Part shown: piece after piece, positions 11,638 to 21,654 of the stretch | How positions within the stretch are numbered: position 1 is the first letter of the stretch | Layout: each line of letters begins with the position of its first letter | Made by a program: the position numbers and the translations under genes | The notes under the pieces: model-generated | Database searches by the model: none | Seen by the model: only the letters and a program-made list of their open reading frames with translations | Told to the model about the DNA's origin: nothing | Assembly (NCBI GenBank): GCA_903862245.1 | Contig: CAIOXL010000016.1 | Location: 1-64,000 of the forward strand | Source: an uncultured Geobacteraceae bacterium | Lineage (GTDB): Bacteria > Desulfobacterota > Desulfuromonadia > Geobacterales > Pseudopelobacteraceae | Length of the DNA: 64,000 bases | Direction: 5' to 3'

Positions 11638-12053
11638 AGCTGTTCGGATGGTTCACAAAGGGTTCACCCCCGCCCGACCCCGGCGGCAACAAGGGAACCG
11701 GCATGCTGGGCGAGGAGGTGGCGGCACAGTTCCTGACCTCCCACGGCTACCGGATTCTGGAACGGAACTTCCGCTGCAAGGTGGGTGAAGTGGATATCAT
11801 CGCCCGTGACCCGAAGGATACGACTCTGGTCTTTGTCGAGGTAAAAACTCGGCGGGGGCTTTCATACGGAGTACCGCAGCTGGCGGTGACCCCGTTCAAG
11901 CAGCGCCAGATTTCCAAGGCGGCGCTGACCTGGCTTGGGAAAAATCGCCTGCATGATCACAACGCACGGTTTGACGTAATTGCCATTCTGCTGCATACTG
12001 AGCGCCCGCATGCCATCGATCACATCAGAAACGCCTTTGACCTGGCCTATTAA
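11634..12053 (+). CDS. YraN/UPF0102 family nuclease-like protein
   Basis: GEEVAAQFLTSHGYRILERNFRCKVGEVDIIARDPKDTTLVFVEVKTRR. Confidence 0.92.
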   Translation: MKLFGWFTKGSPPPDPGGNKGTGMLGEEVAAQFLTSHGYRILERNFRCKVGEVDIIARDPKDTTLVFVEVKTRRGLSYGVPQLAVTPFKQRQISKAALTWLGKNRLHDHNARFDVIAILLHTERPHAIDHIRNAFDLAY

Positions 12054-12064
12054 AAGGAGTCGCC

Positions 12065-12913
12065 ATGGATTTCACTGTTGTTCTGGCCCAAATAAAACCG
12101 AAGCTCGGCTGCGTTGCCGATAACCTGGCCGCAGTTGGAGAGCGGATAGCAGCGGCGAGGGAAGCCGGAGCCGACCTGATTGTGTTTCCCGAACTGGCAC
12201 TGTCCGGCTATTTCCTGAAAGATCTTGTGCCTGATGTGGCACTGCGGGTCGATTCCGCAGAAATCCAGCACCTGGTGGAACTTTCCCGGGGTATTTCCAT
12301 CGCCATCGGTTTTGTGGAAGAGACCGATGACTACCATTTTTTCAATTCGGCGCTGTACCTTGAGGACGGCGCGATCCGCCACCTGCACCGCAAAGTGTAT
12401 CTGCCGACCTACGGCCTGTTTGACGAGCAGCGCTACCTGGCGCGCGGTGAAGCGTTTCGGGCGTTCGATACCAAGTTCGGGCGTTTCGGCATGCTGATTT
12501 GTGAGGACATGTGGCACCTGTCAGCTTCCTATATTCTTGCCATGGACGGCGCCACAACACTGCTCTGCCTTTCCAGCAGCCCCTCTCGCGGCATTGAGGG
12601 CGAGTCGCTCGGCTCGGCATTGGCCTGGCAGAAACTGGTGTCGACTACGGCCATGTTTCTCAACTGCCGGGTGCTGTACAGCAACAGGGTCGGCTTTGAA
12701 GACGGTGTCAATTTCTGGGGAGGATCGGAATACGTTGCGCCGTCGGGTGAATCAATCGTGCGCGGTGAGCTGCTGGAGGAGGATTTCGTCACCGCCAGAG
12801 TCCATGAAGGGGCTCTGCGGCGTGAACGCATTTTTTCACCGATGATGCGCGACGAGAACCTGTTCGTGACGTTGCAGGAACTGCAGCGCATCGCACAGGA
12901 AAGGGGGCGGTAA
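12065..12913 (+). CDS. Carbon-nitrogen hydrolase (nitrilase-superfamily glutaminase-like subunit for NAD synthetase)
   Basis: 282 aa; Glu-Lys-Cys triad in [26 protein letters not shown]; immediately precedes nadE. Confidence 0.88.
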   Translation: MDFTVVLAQIKPKLGCVADNLAAVGERIAAAREAGADLIVFPELALSGYFLKDLVPDVALRVDSAEIQHLVELSRGISIAIGFVEETDDYHFFNSALYLEDGAIRHLHRKVYLPTYGLFDEQRYLARGEAFRAFDTKFGRFGMLICEDMWHLSASYILAMDGATTLLCLSSSPSRGIEGESLGSALAWQKLVSTTAMFLNCRVLYSNRVGFEDGVNFWGGSEYVAPSGESIVRGELLEEDFVTARVHEGALRRERIFSPMMRDENLFVTLQELQRIAQERGR

Positions 12914-13734
12914 TGTCGGAATTACTCGCCAATACGGAGTTATTGAGAAAGCTTCTCGTCGGTTTCGTCCGGGACGAGGTTCGTAAGGTCGGCGTCAGTA
13001 AGGTAGTACTGGGGCTTTCGGGCGGCATCGATTCGGCACTGGTGGCGTTTATCGCCGCAGAGGCACTCGGCCCGGAAAATGTCCACGCCATCTGCATGCC
13101 TTACAAAACCAGCAATCCGGAGAGCGAACAGCATGCCCGCCTGGTGGCTGAGGCGTGTGGTATCAGATTTTCCGTGGTGCCGATTACCGCCATGGTAGAC
13201 GCCTATTTCGAGAAGTTCCCTGACGCGGACAACATGCGGCGCGGTAATAAGATGGCCCGTGAACGGATGACGGTTCTTTTTGACCACTCGGCCCTGCTGC
13301 GCGCACTCGTTCTCGGCACCAGCAACAAAACAGAACTACTGCTGGGATACGGCACTCTGTACGGCGACATGGCTTCGGCCCTGAATCCGATCGGTGACAT
13401 TTACAAAAGTCAGGTATGGCAGCTCTCCGCAGCAATGGAAGTGCCCCGTGAAGTTATTGAAAAACAGCCTTCTGCCGATCTCTGGGCCGGCCAGACGGAT
13501 GAGGAAGAGCTCGGTTTCTCCTACCGTCAGGTTGATGAACTGTTGTTTCGCCTGGTGGATAAGCGCCTGACACGGCAGGAACTGGCGGCAGAGGGTTTTG
13601 GCGGTGAGTTTGTCGAAACAATCTACGCCAAGATCCAGAATTCCCACTTCAAGCGGCGTCTGCCGGTTATTGCCAAGGTATCGAACCGGACCATTGACCG
13701 CGATTTCAGGTATGCACGGGACTGGGGAAAATGA
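12913..13734 (+). CDS. nadE: NAD+ synthetase
   Basis: [24 protein letters not shown]-loop, [34 protein letters not shown]. Confidence 0.94.
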   Translation: MSELLANTELLRKLLVGFVRDEVRKVGVSKVVLGLSGGIDSALVAFIAAEALGPENVHAICMPYKTSNPESEQHARLVAEACGIRFSVVPITAMVDAYFEKFPDADNMRRGNKMARERMTVLFDHSALLRALVLGTSNKTELLLGYGTLYGDMASALNPIGDIYKSQVWQLSAAMEVPREVIEKQPSADLWAGQTDEEELGFSYRQVDELLFRLVDKRLTRQELAAEGFGGEFVETIYAKIQNSHFKRRLPVIAKVSNRTIDRDFRYARDWGK

Positions 13735-14066
13735 GGAATAACTCCAACAGCACGCTCGTCTACTCATCTGAAACGGGACGGGTAAAACCGGGAACAGCCG
13801 GGAACAAACCGGCTTCCCCCCCGGCAGACGGCATCGTGCGTCTGCGGCGGGAAGTCAAGGGGCGCGGCGGCGGCACCGTTATTGTGATCAGCGGTATCCC
13901 CCGTTCTGCGCCGGAGATCAAGGAGCTGGCGGGAATTCTCAAAAAGAAATGCGGTTGTGGCGGTACGGTAAAGGATGGCGTTATCGAAATCCAGGGAGAC
14001 CACCGTGATGCGCTGTCAACCGAACTACAGGCACGCGGCTTCACGGTGAAACTGGCGGGCGGCTGA
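13731..14066 (+). CDS. SUI1/YciH-family translation initiation factor-like protein
   Basis: [58 protein letters not shown]. Confidence 0.88.
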   Translation: MRNNSNSTLVYSSETGRVKPGTAGNKPASPPADGIVRLRREVKGRGGGTVIVISGIPRSAPEIKELAGILKKKCGCGGTVKDGVIEIQGDHRDALSTELQARGFTVKLAGG

Positions 14067-14104
14067 CAGAACAGGATGTATACCACACGTAACTCAATAA
14101 TTTC

Positions 14105-14133
14105 TTGACCTCCCCATGATTATCACCTATCTT
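14105..14133 (+). promoter_or_regulatory. Candidate sigma70 promoter for tRNA-Leu (TTGACC-N17-TATCTT)
   Basis: -35-like TTGACC and -10-like TATCTT with 17-nt spacing, about 65 nt upstream of the tRNA. Confidence 0.4.
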
Positions 14134-14197
14134 TGCAAATCTTTTTATCCCGGAAAACAGTGACCATGAATCAATCGCTTCATGGTTCAAGACAGTT

Positions 14198-14282
14198 GCG
14201 AGAGTGGCGGAATTGGCAGACGCACCAGACTTAGGATCTGGCACCGTAAGGTATAGGAGTTCAAGTCTCCTCTCTCGCACCA
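14198..14282 (+). tRNA. tRNA-Leu (TAG), CCA encoded
   Basis: GCGAGAG...CTCTCGC acceptor stem, anticodon arm CCAGA-CTTAGGA-TCTGG, long variable arm, T arm GGAGTTCAAGTCTCC, terminal ACCA. Confidence 0.96.
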
Positions 14283-14358
14283 TCCAGATTTCCCGATGTT
14301 TGTTCCAATGTTATTCACATGCAAACATTACATTTCACTATAGAAGAGGATAGCTACC

Positions 14359-15669
14359 ATGCAGGTTCACGTCGAAGACATCAGTCCGGTTCAGAAAAAA
14401 ATCACGATCGAAATCCCCGCTGAACGGGTTAATGAAGAGATCGAAAAAGCGTATTCGGCAATCCAGAAGAAAGCCAAGCTCCAGGGGTTCCGCCCTGGCA
14501 AAGCGCCAATGCAGCTCATCAAGCGGACCTACAGTGACGCCATGCGTGATGATGTCATGCGCCGTTTATATCAGCAGACCCTTTACCAGGCGATGGATGA
14601 GCACAAGGTCGAGCCGCTTGATTCCCCAGTTATTGAAAGCGACATCCTTGAAGCGGGCGTCCCGTTTAAATACAGCGCCCTTTTTGAGGTCATGCCGCAG
14701 ATACTGCTGAACGAATATTCCGGCCTGACGGCACTGAAAGAAACCTATGTTGCCAAGCCGGAAAATGTTGAAAACGAGCTGAAACGGATGCAGGAAAACA
14801 TGGCTCAGCTAATTCCGCTTGCTGAAGATGCAGCGGTTGAAAACGGCTGCACCGTCTCTGTTGATTACACAATTACGGTGGAGGGATCGCCGGAAGAAAA
14901 CAGCGGCGCCCAGACCGCAGAGGTTGAAGTCGGTGCCAACCGTCTGATCCCCGGTTTTGAAGAGCAGTTGATCGGACTGAAAGCGGGAGAATCAAAGGAA
15001 TTCACTCTTGATCTTCCGGCCGGAGGTGACAATGCGGAGCCCACCGGGAAGAAGGGGCTTTTTTCGGTTACCGTAAAGGATGTAAAACGTAAAGAGCTCC
15101 CTGAGCTGGACGATGAGTTTGCCCAGCAGTTCGGCGAATTTACCACCATGGATGAACTGCGCGCCAAAATGGTTGAATACCATGATAAAAACGAAAAAGA
15201 CCGCATTGAAAACGAGTTCAAGGAGCGTGTAATACAGGCTCTTATCAAAAAGAATCCACTTGATGTTCCCGAGTCAATGGTGAAACGTCAGCTGGACCAT
15301 ATGTTCGAAAATCTTAAAAACCGCCTGAAGAGCCAGCAGATGTCGCTGGAAATGATGGGGCTTGACGCAGAAAGTTTCCGCGCACGCTTTCGTGACGACG
15401 CTGTTGACAAGGTCAAAGGCGGCCTGCTGTTAATGGCTCTGGTGGAGAAAGAGAATGTGTCGGTATCTGACGAAGACCTGACGGCACATTATGAAAAGAT
15501 TGCCGCCGGTAATGCGGAGATGCTTGACCGCATCAAGGAATATTACAGTTCCAACCCGAATGCCAAGGGCTCGATCATCTCGGAAATCAAAGAGGACAAG
15601 GCAATCTCTCTTCTGATTGAGAGCGCCATTGTCACTGAAGTGACTGCAGAGCAGCTAAAAGCCGCCTGA
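14359..15669 (+). CDS. tig: Trigger factor
   Basis: 436 aa; ribosome-binding GFRPGKAP motif, FKBP-like and C-terminal domains; upstream of clpP-clpX. Confidence 0.96.
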   Translation: MQVHVEDISPVQKKITIEIPAERVNEEIEKAYSAIQKKAKLQGFRPGKAPMQLIKRTYSDAMRDDVMRRLYQQTLYQAMDEHKVEPLDSPVIESDILEAGVPFKYSALFEVMPQILLNEYSGLTALKETYVAKPENVENELKRMQENMAQLIPLAEDAAVENGCTVSVDYTITVEGSPEENSGAQTAEVEVGANRLIPGFEEQLIGLKAGESKEFTLDLPAGGDNAEPTGKKGLFSVTVKDVKRKELPELDDEFAQQFGEFTTMDELRAKMVEYHDKNEKDRIENEFKERVIQALIKKNPLDVPESMVKRQLDHMFENLKNRLKSQQMSLEMMGLDAESFRARFRDDAVDKVKGGLLLMALVEKENVSVSDEDLTAHYEKIAAGNAEMLDRIKEYYSSNPNAKGSIISEIKEDKAISLLIESAIVTEVTAEQLKAA

Positions 15670-15679
15670 GGAGAACACC

Positions 15680-16279
15680 ATGTATATCCCAATGGTTGTA
15701 GAGCAGAGCGGCAGGGGTGAACGGGCGTATGACATCTATTCTCGTCTGCTTAAAGAGCGGATTATTTTTCTTGGCGGAGCTATTGATGACTCAGTGGCAA
15801 ACCTTATCATCGCTCAGCTACTGTTCCTTGAAGCTGAAGATCCGGATAAAGACATCCATCTGTACATAAATTCGCCGGGAGGCGTTGTCACCGCAGGTAT
15901 GGCCATTTTTGATACAATGCGCTACATCAAGGCTCCGGTATCTACCATCTGCGTCGGGCAGGCTGCTTCAATGGGAGCGATCCTGCTGACAGCCGGTGAA
16001 AAGGGAAAACGCTACAGCCTCAGCCACTCCAGGATCATGATTCATCAACCCCTGGGCGGTTTCCAGGGTCAAGCGACCGATATCAGCATCCATGCGAAAG
16101 AGATTCTACGTATGAAAGATGAGTTGAACGGGATTCTTGCAGAACTGTCAGGTCAGCAAAAAGAAAAGGTTGAAGCCGATACCGAACGTGATTTTTTCAT
16201 GTCTGCCGAAGATGCAAAAGAATACGGCCTGATAGACGCGATCTTCACCCGTAAGCCGCACACTGGAGACATACTATGA
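15680..16279 (+). CDS. clpP: ATP-dependent Clp protease proteolytic subunit
   Basis: [33 protein letters not shown]; catalytic GQAASMGA and MIHQPLGG. Confidence 0.98.
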   Translation: MYIPMVVEQSGRGERAYDIYSRLLKERIIFLGGAIDDSVANLIIAQLLFLEAEDPDKDIHLYINSPGGVVTAGMAIFDTMRYIKAPVSTICVGQAASMGAILLTAGEKGKRYSLSHSRIMIHQPLGGFQGQATDISIHAKEILRMKDELNGILAELSGQQKEKVEADTERDFFMSAEDAKEYGLIDAIFTRKPHTGDIL

Positions 16280-17532
16280 GTCGTCGAGATACCACACAGG
16301 AGCACCTTACCTGCTCTTTCTGCGGCAAGAACCAGGATGACGTAAAAAAACTTATTGCCGGGCCGGCCGTATTTATCTGTGATGAATGCATTGAGCTTTG
16401 CAATGACATTATTGCAGAAGAGATGAAGCTGGAAGAAACAACCGGGCCGGACATGAAGAAACTGCCCAAACCGCGCGAGATCAAGGATATCCTTGATGAA
16501 TATGTAATCGGTCAGGAAGTAGCCAAGAAAGTACTTTCCGTCGCGGTATACAATCACTACAAGCGGATTGAATCCGGCGGTAAACCGGGTGATGTGGAAA
16601 TGCAGAAGAGTAATATTCTGCTGCTCGGCCCAACCGGCTCTGGCAAAACACTTCTTGCTCAGACTCTGGCACGTATCCTTAAAGTACCATTTGCCATGGC
16701 AGATGCAACCAACCTTACTGAGGCTGGCTATGTCGGTGAAGATGTCGAAAATATCATTCTCACACTGCTGCAGGCAGCGGATTATGATGTGGAACGGGCC
16801 CAGAAAGGGATCGTCTACATCGATGAGATTGACAAGATTGCCCGCAAGTCCGACTCACCTTCGATTACCCGGGACGTTTCCGGCGAAGGGGTTCAGCAGG
16901 CACTGCTCAAAATCATAGAAGGTACCATCGCCAGCATACCGCCCAAAGGCGGCAGAAAACACCCGCAGCAGGAATTCATGAAAGTGGACACCACAAATAT
17001 CCTCTTTATTTGCGGTGGCGCCTTTGCCGGCCTGGAAACAGTGATTCAGCAGCGAATCGGCAAGAAAACTCTTGGTTTTGGTGCTGATATCAAGAAGCGT
17101 GACGAGAAGAAACTTGGCGAGCTTCTGAAGAGCCTGACCCCCGAGGACCTTCTGAAATACGGGTACATCCCCGAGTTCATCGGCCGTCTCCCCATGCTTG
17201 CCACCCTGACCGAACTGGATGAGGAAGCGTTGGTTCAGATTTTGAAAGAGCCGAGAAATTCGCTGGTGAAGCAGTATCAGAAGCTTTTTGACCTTGAGAA
17301 AGTCCGGCTTCGCTTTACTGACGGCTCACTGGTTGCAATCGCTAAGGAAGCTCTTAAACGTAACACCGGAGCACGCGGTCTGCGCGCAATCCTGGAAAAT
17401 TCAATGCTGGATATAATGTATGAAGTGCCGTCGCAGTTGAACGTTCAGGAAGTTGTGATAAATGAGGATGTCATCTATCACAAAGAAAAACCGATTATCG
17501 TCTACGATCAGGAGATGAAAGAGGCAGCCTGA
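16276..17532 (+). CDS. clpX: ATP-dependent Clp protease ATP-binding subunit
   Basis: Zinc finger [54 protein letters not shown]. Confidence 0.98.
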   Translation: MSRRDTTQEHLTCSFCGKNQDDVKKLIAGPAVFICDECIELCNDIIAEEMKLEETTGPDMKKLPKPREIKDILDEYVIGQEVAKKVLSVAVYNHYKRIESGGKPGDVEMQKSNILLLGPTGSGKTLLAQTLARILKVPFAMADATNLTEAGYVGEDVENIILTLLQAADYDVERAQKGIVYIDEIDKIARKSDSPSITRDVSGEGVQQALLKIIEGTIASIPPKGGRKHPQQEFMKVDTTNILFICGGAFAGLETVIQQRIGKKTLGFGADIKKRDEKKLGELLKSLTPEDLLKYGYIPEFIGRLPMLATLTELDEEALVQILKEPRNSLVKQYQKLFDLEKVRLRFTDGSLVAIAKEALKRNTGARGLRAILENSMLDIMYEVPSQLNVQEVVINEDVIYHKEKPIIVYDQEMKEAA

Positions 17533-17629
17533 CATCATCTTAATTACAGAGTATTTGGTTGATATTATCACGTTAATGATAAAAACAGGCTCAACAGCCC
17601 ATAATAAGCGTGTTTGCACGAAAAAATAC

Positions 17630-17658
17630 TTGACACAATTTGAGGACATCTGTTAGAA
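17630..17658 (+). promoter_or_regulatory. Candidate sigma70 promoter for the HU gene (TTGACA-N17-TTAGAA)
   Basis: Consensus -35, 17-nt spacer, near-consensus -10; 43 nt before the GTG start. Confidence 0.5.
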
Positions 17659-17700
17659 AGTGACTCGATTTGTGTGTTAATAAAAAACCGGAGGTGTAAC

Positions 17701-17994
17701 GTGACAAAAGCAGAATTGATTAGTTCAGTAGCAGAGCAAGCTGGCCTTAAAAAAGTAGAAGCAGAGAAAGCCGTTTCCGCATTTATTGCCAGTGTAACTG
17801 CAGCTCTTAAAAGCGGAGACAAGCTGAGCCTCGTCGGTTTCGGTACATTCTCTACTGCTAAGCGTGCTGCCCGTAAAGGTCAGAATCCTCAGACCGGTAA
17901 AAAAATTGATATTCCTGCTGCAACTGTTCCTAAGTTCAAGCCAGGTAAAACCCTTAAAGAAGCTGTAAACGTTGCTCCTAAAAAGAAAAAATAG
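17701..17994 (+). CDS. hup: HU-family DNA-binding protein (GTG start)
   Basis: MTKAELISSVAEQAGLKKVEAEKAVSAFIASVTAALKSGDKLSLVGFGTFSTAKRAARKGQNPQTGKKIDIPA; GTG at 17701 preceded by GGAGGTG. Confidence 0.95.
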   Translation: MTKAELISSVAEQAGLKKVEAEKAVSAFIASVTAALKSGDKLSLVGFGTFSTAKRAARKGQNPQTGKKIDIPAATVPKFKPGKTLKEAVNVAPKKKK

Positions 17995-18013
17995 TTCTTT
18001 GTAAAACTGTTGA

Positions 18014-18090
18014 GGGGTTGTAGCTCAGTTGGTTAGAGTGCCAGCCTGTCACGCTGGAAGTCGCGGGTTCGAGCCCCGTCAACCCCGCCA
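18014..18090 (+). tRNA. tRNA-Asp (GTC), CCA encoded
   Basis: GGGGTTG...CAACCCC acceptor stem, anticodon arm CCAGC-CTGTCAC-GCTGG, GCCA end. Confidence 0.97.
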
Positions 18091-18096
18091 GAATAC

Positions 18097-18172
18097 GGGC
18101 GAATAGCTCAGCTGGGAGAGCGCCAGCCTTACAAGCTGGATGTCACAGGTTCGATCCCTGTTTCGCCCACCA
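18097..18172 (+). tRNA. tRNA-Val (TAC), CCA encoded
   Basis: GGGCGAA...TTCGCCC acceptor stem, anticodon arm CCAGC-CTTACAA-GCTGG, ACCA end. Confidence 0.97.
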
Positions 18173-18180
18173 AAACGAAA

Positions 18181-18209
18181 GCCTGCCATTTTTTGGCAGG
18201 CTTTTTTTA
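18181..18209 (+). terminator. Rho-independent terminator after the tRNA pair
   Basis: GCCTGCCA-TTTTT-TGGCAGGC stem followed by TTTTTTT. Confidence 0.9.
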
Positions 18210-18253
18210 TCGAATAACATCCGAGTGCTTTTGCATAATAAGTCGGGGTGATT

Positions 18254-19147
18254 ATGGTACTTGTCACAGGTGCCAACGGATTTATCGGGAAAAAACTTGT
18301 GCAGGCTCTTCTGTTACACGGGGTATCGGTCCGCTGTATGGTGAGAACGCCCGATTCCGCCCGATTCCCATCAGGTGTGGAGATGGTTGCTGCTGACCTG
18401 CTTAAGCCCGAAACGCTTCCGTCTGCCGTGGCACATATTGATACCGCCTACTATCTTGTTCATTCTATGGGGGGTGGACGGGAAGGATTTGAGCGACGAG
18501 ACCGGGATGCCGCCAATAATTTCGTCGCCGCGGCGGAAAAGGCAGGGGTCAGACGGGTTATTTACCTCGGAGGATTGGGGGAAACCGGTGAGGGACTTTC
18601 AGAACACCTGCGCAGTCGCCTCGAAGTTGCAGAAATCCTCAAGGGGGGCTCCTTTGCCACCACATTTCTGAGAGCGGCCGTTATTATCGGAGCAGGGGGA
18701 GCATCCTTCGAACTGGTACGCAGCCTGGTTAAACGCCTGCCGGTCATGATCACGCCGCGATGGGTAAACACCCGGTCCCAACCCATAGCTGCGGAGGACG
18801 TGATCTCATATCTGGTGGGTTGTCTCGGCGACGAGCGGACCGCCGGGAAAACTTTTGATATCGGCGGCCCGGACATCATTTCGTACAGAGATATGATGCT
18901 CCGTTTTGCAGCGCTCCAGGGGAAACATCTCTGGATTATACCGGTGCCGCTGCTTACTCCGCGACTCTCTTCCTACTGGGTCGCACTGTTCAGCCCGGTC
19001 CCCCCATCAGTGTCAATGCCTCTGATTGAGGGGTTGGCTAATGAAGTCGTCTGCAGAGAAGACAGTATCCGCACATTGATTCCTATCCGCCTGACACCGT
19101 ATGATGAGGCTATTAAACGGGCACTCATGGAAGATGATCGTGACTGA
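18254..19147 (+). CDS. NAD(P)-binding protein, NDUFA9-like atypical SDR family
   Basis: MVLVTGANGFIGKKLVQALLLHGVSVRCMVR Rossmann motif; YYLVHSMGGG. Confidence 0.85.
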   Translation: MVLVTGANGFIGKKLVQALLLHGVSVRCMVRTPDSARFPSGVEMVAADLLKPETLPSAVAHIDTAYYLVHSMGGGREGFERRDRDAANNFVAAAEKAGVRRVIYLGGLGETGEGLSEHLRSRLEVAEILKGGSFATTFLRAAVIIGAGGASFELVRSLVKRLPVMITPRWVNTRSQPIAAEDVISYLVGCLGDERTAGKTFDIGGPDIISYRDMMLRFAALQGKHLWIIPVPLLTPRLSSYWVALFSPVPPSVSMPLIEGLANEVVCREDSIRTLIPIRLTPYDEAIKRALMEDDRD

Positions 19148-19162
19148 CATCGAACGAAAAAC

Positions 19163-19768
19163 CTACCCCAGCTTCAACTCATCCAGGGATAGCCGGTAGC
19201 CCGGAAGAAGCTTCTCAAGGAAGTAGACCACCTCGGGAAGGCTGCTGGCAGACAGCTGTTCAAAATGTTCTGCTTCGGCACGGCGGAACTCGTGATTTCC
19301 ACTCTTTCCTTCCTCAATACATTTCGTCAATGCGGCAATTTTGTCGGCAGCCTTCACCAGCTTTACGTACTCTTCCTGATCATCAAAAAAGAACAACGGC
19401 TCGTACTCACTGGCCAACTCAGGCGGCAGCATCGCGAGGAGCTTCCTGCGCGCCGTATCCTCTAGCTGGTGGAATGACTGTTTGAAATCAGGATTGAAAT
19501 GTTTGACCGGCGTCGGCATATCTCCGGTAAAAATTTCGCTGGCATCATGAAATATTCCGTACAGTGCCGCACGTGAAGCGTCAAGCGTGCCATTAAAATA
19601 GGTATTGCGGACCATAGCCAATGCATGCGCAATAACAGCAACATCAAGACTATGTTCCTGAATATTTTCCGGCACGGTGTTGCGCATCAGCCCCCAGCGA
19701 CTGATGTAGCGCATACGCGATAGAAACGCGAAAAAATCATACTGCTCCGTGGTTGCAGCTTCTTTCAT
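19163..19768 (-). CDS. HD-domain 5'-deoxynucleotidase (YfbR-like)
   Basis: ISRWGLMRNTVPENIQEHSLDVAVIAHALA, YGIFHDASEIFTGDMPTPVK. Confidence 0.9.
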   Translation of the reverse strand: MKEAATTEQYDFFAFLSRMRYISRWGLMRNTVPENIQEHSLDVAVIAHALAMVRNTYFNGTLDASRAALYGIFHDASEIFTGDMPTPVKHFNPDFKQSFHQLEDTARRKLLAMLPPELASEYEPLFFFDDQEEYVKLVKAADKIAALTKCIEEGKSGNHEFRRAEAEHFEQLSASSLPEVVYFLEKLLPGYRLSLDELKLG

Positions 19769-19770
19769 TG

Positions 19771-20913
19771 TTACACTCTTTCGTACGGCTCAAATAGCCG
19801 CTTATATTCGTCCAGCGCGAATCGATCGGTCATACCGGCAATGTAATCACAGACCACTCTATGAAGCCCGAAACGTTCCAGACGCAACTGATATTTCGGC
19901 GGGAGCAGATTTGGATAGTGCAGGTATGTTTCGAAAAGACGGGTAATAAAGATTTCTGCTTTTACCCGCATTTTGTCTACCTTGTAATGGCGGTACAGGT
20001 TTTGGAACAGAAAGCTCTTGAGCGCCAGATTCTGTTCGGTGATATCATCAGCAAAATGAACCACGGTACGGTTCTGGCACCGAAGATCATCCAGTGAAAC
20101 TATGCCCAGTTTTTCAATATTCGCTGATGAAGTTGTACAGATATCGGTGATCAGCAAGCCTATCAGCGCACTGATTGTCTGGTAGACGAGACGTTTGTCG
20201 TCAATAGCGGGGTGTTTTTTGCGCACACTGGAACAGACCTCGCGCCACAGATCTACCTGTTCCAGCATATCGAGTGTTATGTAACCCGATTTAAGACCGT
20301 CATCGATATCATGGTTATTGTATGCAATCTCGTCGGCATAGTTAATTATCTGCCCCTCAATTGAGGGGACTGTGCCCGGAAGGAATTCTGCCATTATTTC
20401 GCTGGCGGCATCATACGGTGTTGAATGTTTTATTATTCCTTCGCGCACTTCCCAGGTAAGATTTAGGCCGTTGAATCCCGGATATCTCTCCTCAAGTTCT
20501 TCAACAACTCGAAAAGATTGCATATTATGTTCGAATCCGCCAAAACCCTGCATCAGTTTATTCAGAACGGTTTCACCGGTATGCCCGAACGGCGTGTGCC
20601 CCAGATCATGGGATAACGCCAGTGCTTCGGTTAGTTCTTCATTTAACCGGAGTTTGCGGGCAATGGCCCTTCCTATCTGCGCGACCTCAAGAGAGTGTGT
20701 CAAACGGGTACGATAATAATCTCCTTCATGATTTACAAAGACCTGCGTTTTATACTCAAGCCGCCTGAACGCTGCACAATGAATAATACGATCCCTGTCA
20801 CGCTCAAATGCCGGACGATTGTCCCGATGCTCTTCCGGGTGTTTTCGGCCACGTGAAGCGGCACTGGTACAGGCGTACCCCGCAAGGTCATTTCGTTCAG
20901 TTGACTGATTCAT
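19771..20913 (-). CDS. dgt: Deoxyguanosinetriphosphate triphosphohydrolase family
   Basis: RDRIIHCAAFRRLEYKTQVFVNHEGDYYRTRLTHSLEVAQIGRAIAR, HDLGHTPFGHTGE, INYADEIAYNNHDIDD. Confidence 0.94.
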   Translation of the reverse strand: MNQSTERNDLAGYACTSAASRGRKHPEEHRDNRPAFERDRDRIIHCAAFRRLEYKTQVFVNHEGDYYRTRLTHSLEVAQIGRAIARKLRLNEELTEALALSHDLGHTPFGHTGETVLNKLMQGFGGFEHNMQSFRVVEELEERYPGFNGLNLTWEVREGIIKHSTPYDAASEIMAEFLPGTVPSIEGQIINYADEIAYNNHDIDDGLKSGYITLDMLEQVDLWREVCSSVRKKHPAIDDKRLVYQTISALIGLLITDICTTSSANIEKLGIVSLDDLRCQNRTVVHFADDITEQNLALKSFLFQNLYRHYKVDKMRVKAEIFITRLFETYLHYPNLLPPKYQLRLERFGLHRVVCDYIAGMTDRFALDEYKRLFEPYERV

Positions 20914-20955
20914 TCATCACCTGTTCTCCACCATGATTTAGGCCGCAAACGCTGC

Positions 20956-21498
20956 TCAAAGATTGGAACCGTGAGACTTCTTAGAGTGTTGTTTCTTGCC
21001 GCTCCCTTTTTTTTTGGCCGTTCCTGCGATCCGTAAGACATCCGGCAACTGCATCTTCCAGACACCTTCCTGATATGTTAGCCTGAATTCGCGGGTAGCC
21101 GAGGAGGCGGAACCGGCAGTGCCCTCTAACCCGATTTTGGCATATATCGTTGCTTCCAGGCCGTTTTCATCCACGACCCTGAAGTTTTCCATTTTTTGCC
21201 AGCAGCAGGCGGGGCGGGTTGTTGACCCGCGCATTTTTTTCACGAATGTTTCGCGAGAGGTAGTACCACGGGTCGCTAACTGTTCAAAGAGTTGTTCATA
21301 TCGCCCCGCACGCCAGATATCAAGCGTGTCTGACATCGATTTTTCGATGAGGAATTCTGTTTCAGAAGCACCCCCTGCCCCGGCACCAACCAGAATGAAC
21401 AGCATTGCAACAGAAGCTGCAAACCAAGACCTGATATCCATAAGCGCACTCCCCCGAAAAAATGAGCGTATCCTAGTGGAAATGACAATTGTGCGCAA
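20956..21498 (-). CDS. Secreted/lipid-exposed hypothetical protein with N-terminal signal sequence
   Basis: Intact ORF in co-directional context with hydrophobic N-terminus (MDIRSWFAASVAMLFILVGAGAGGASE) and basic C-terminus. Confidence 0.6.
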   Translation of the reverse strand: MRTIVISTRIRSFFRGSALMDIRSWFAASVAMLFILVGAGAGGASETEFLIEKSMSDTLDIWRAGRYEQLFEQLATRGTTSRETFVKKMRGSTTRPACCWQKMENFRVVDENGLEATIYAKIGLEGTAGSASSATREFRLTYQEGVWKMQLPDVLRIAGTAKKKGSGKKQHSKKSHGSNL

Positions 21499-21654
21499 CT
21501 TCTAAAACGGGTTCCTCGACCAGATATTTTATAAGAGATTTTCACGATAATGGAAATGCGGCATTAATTTGAACTGGTGGTGATGTACGGGAGAGAAACG
21601 ACAAGAGACGCAGGGGCTATGGTTGCAACCACCCGCATCTCTCATCTACTTAAC

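Noticed and set aside
21590-21650. Imperfect inverted repeat AGAGACGC...GCATCTCT with GGTTGCAACC centre downstream of aroF
   Set aside because: May be a weak aroF terminator, but has a mismatch and no clear U-run; not supported enough to call.
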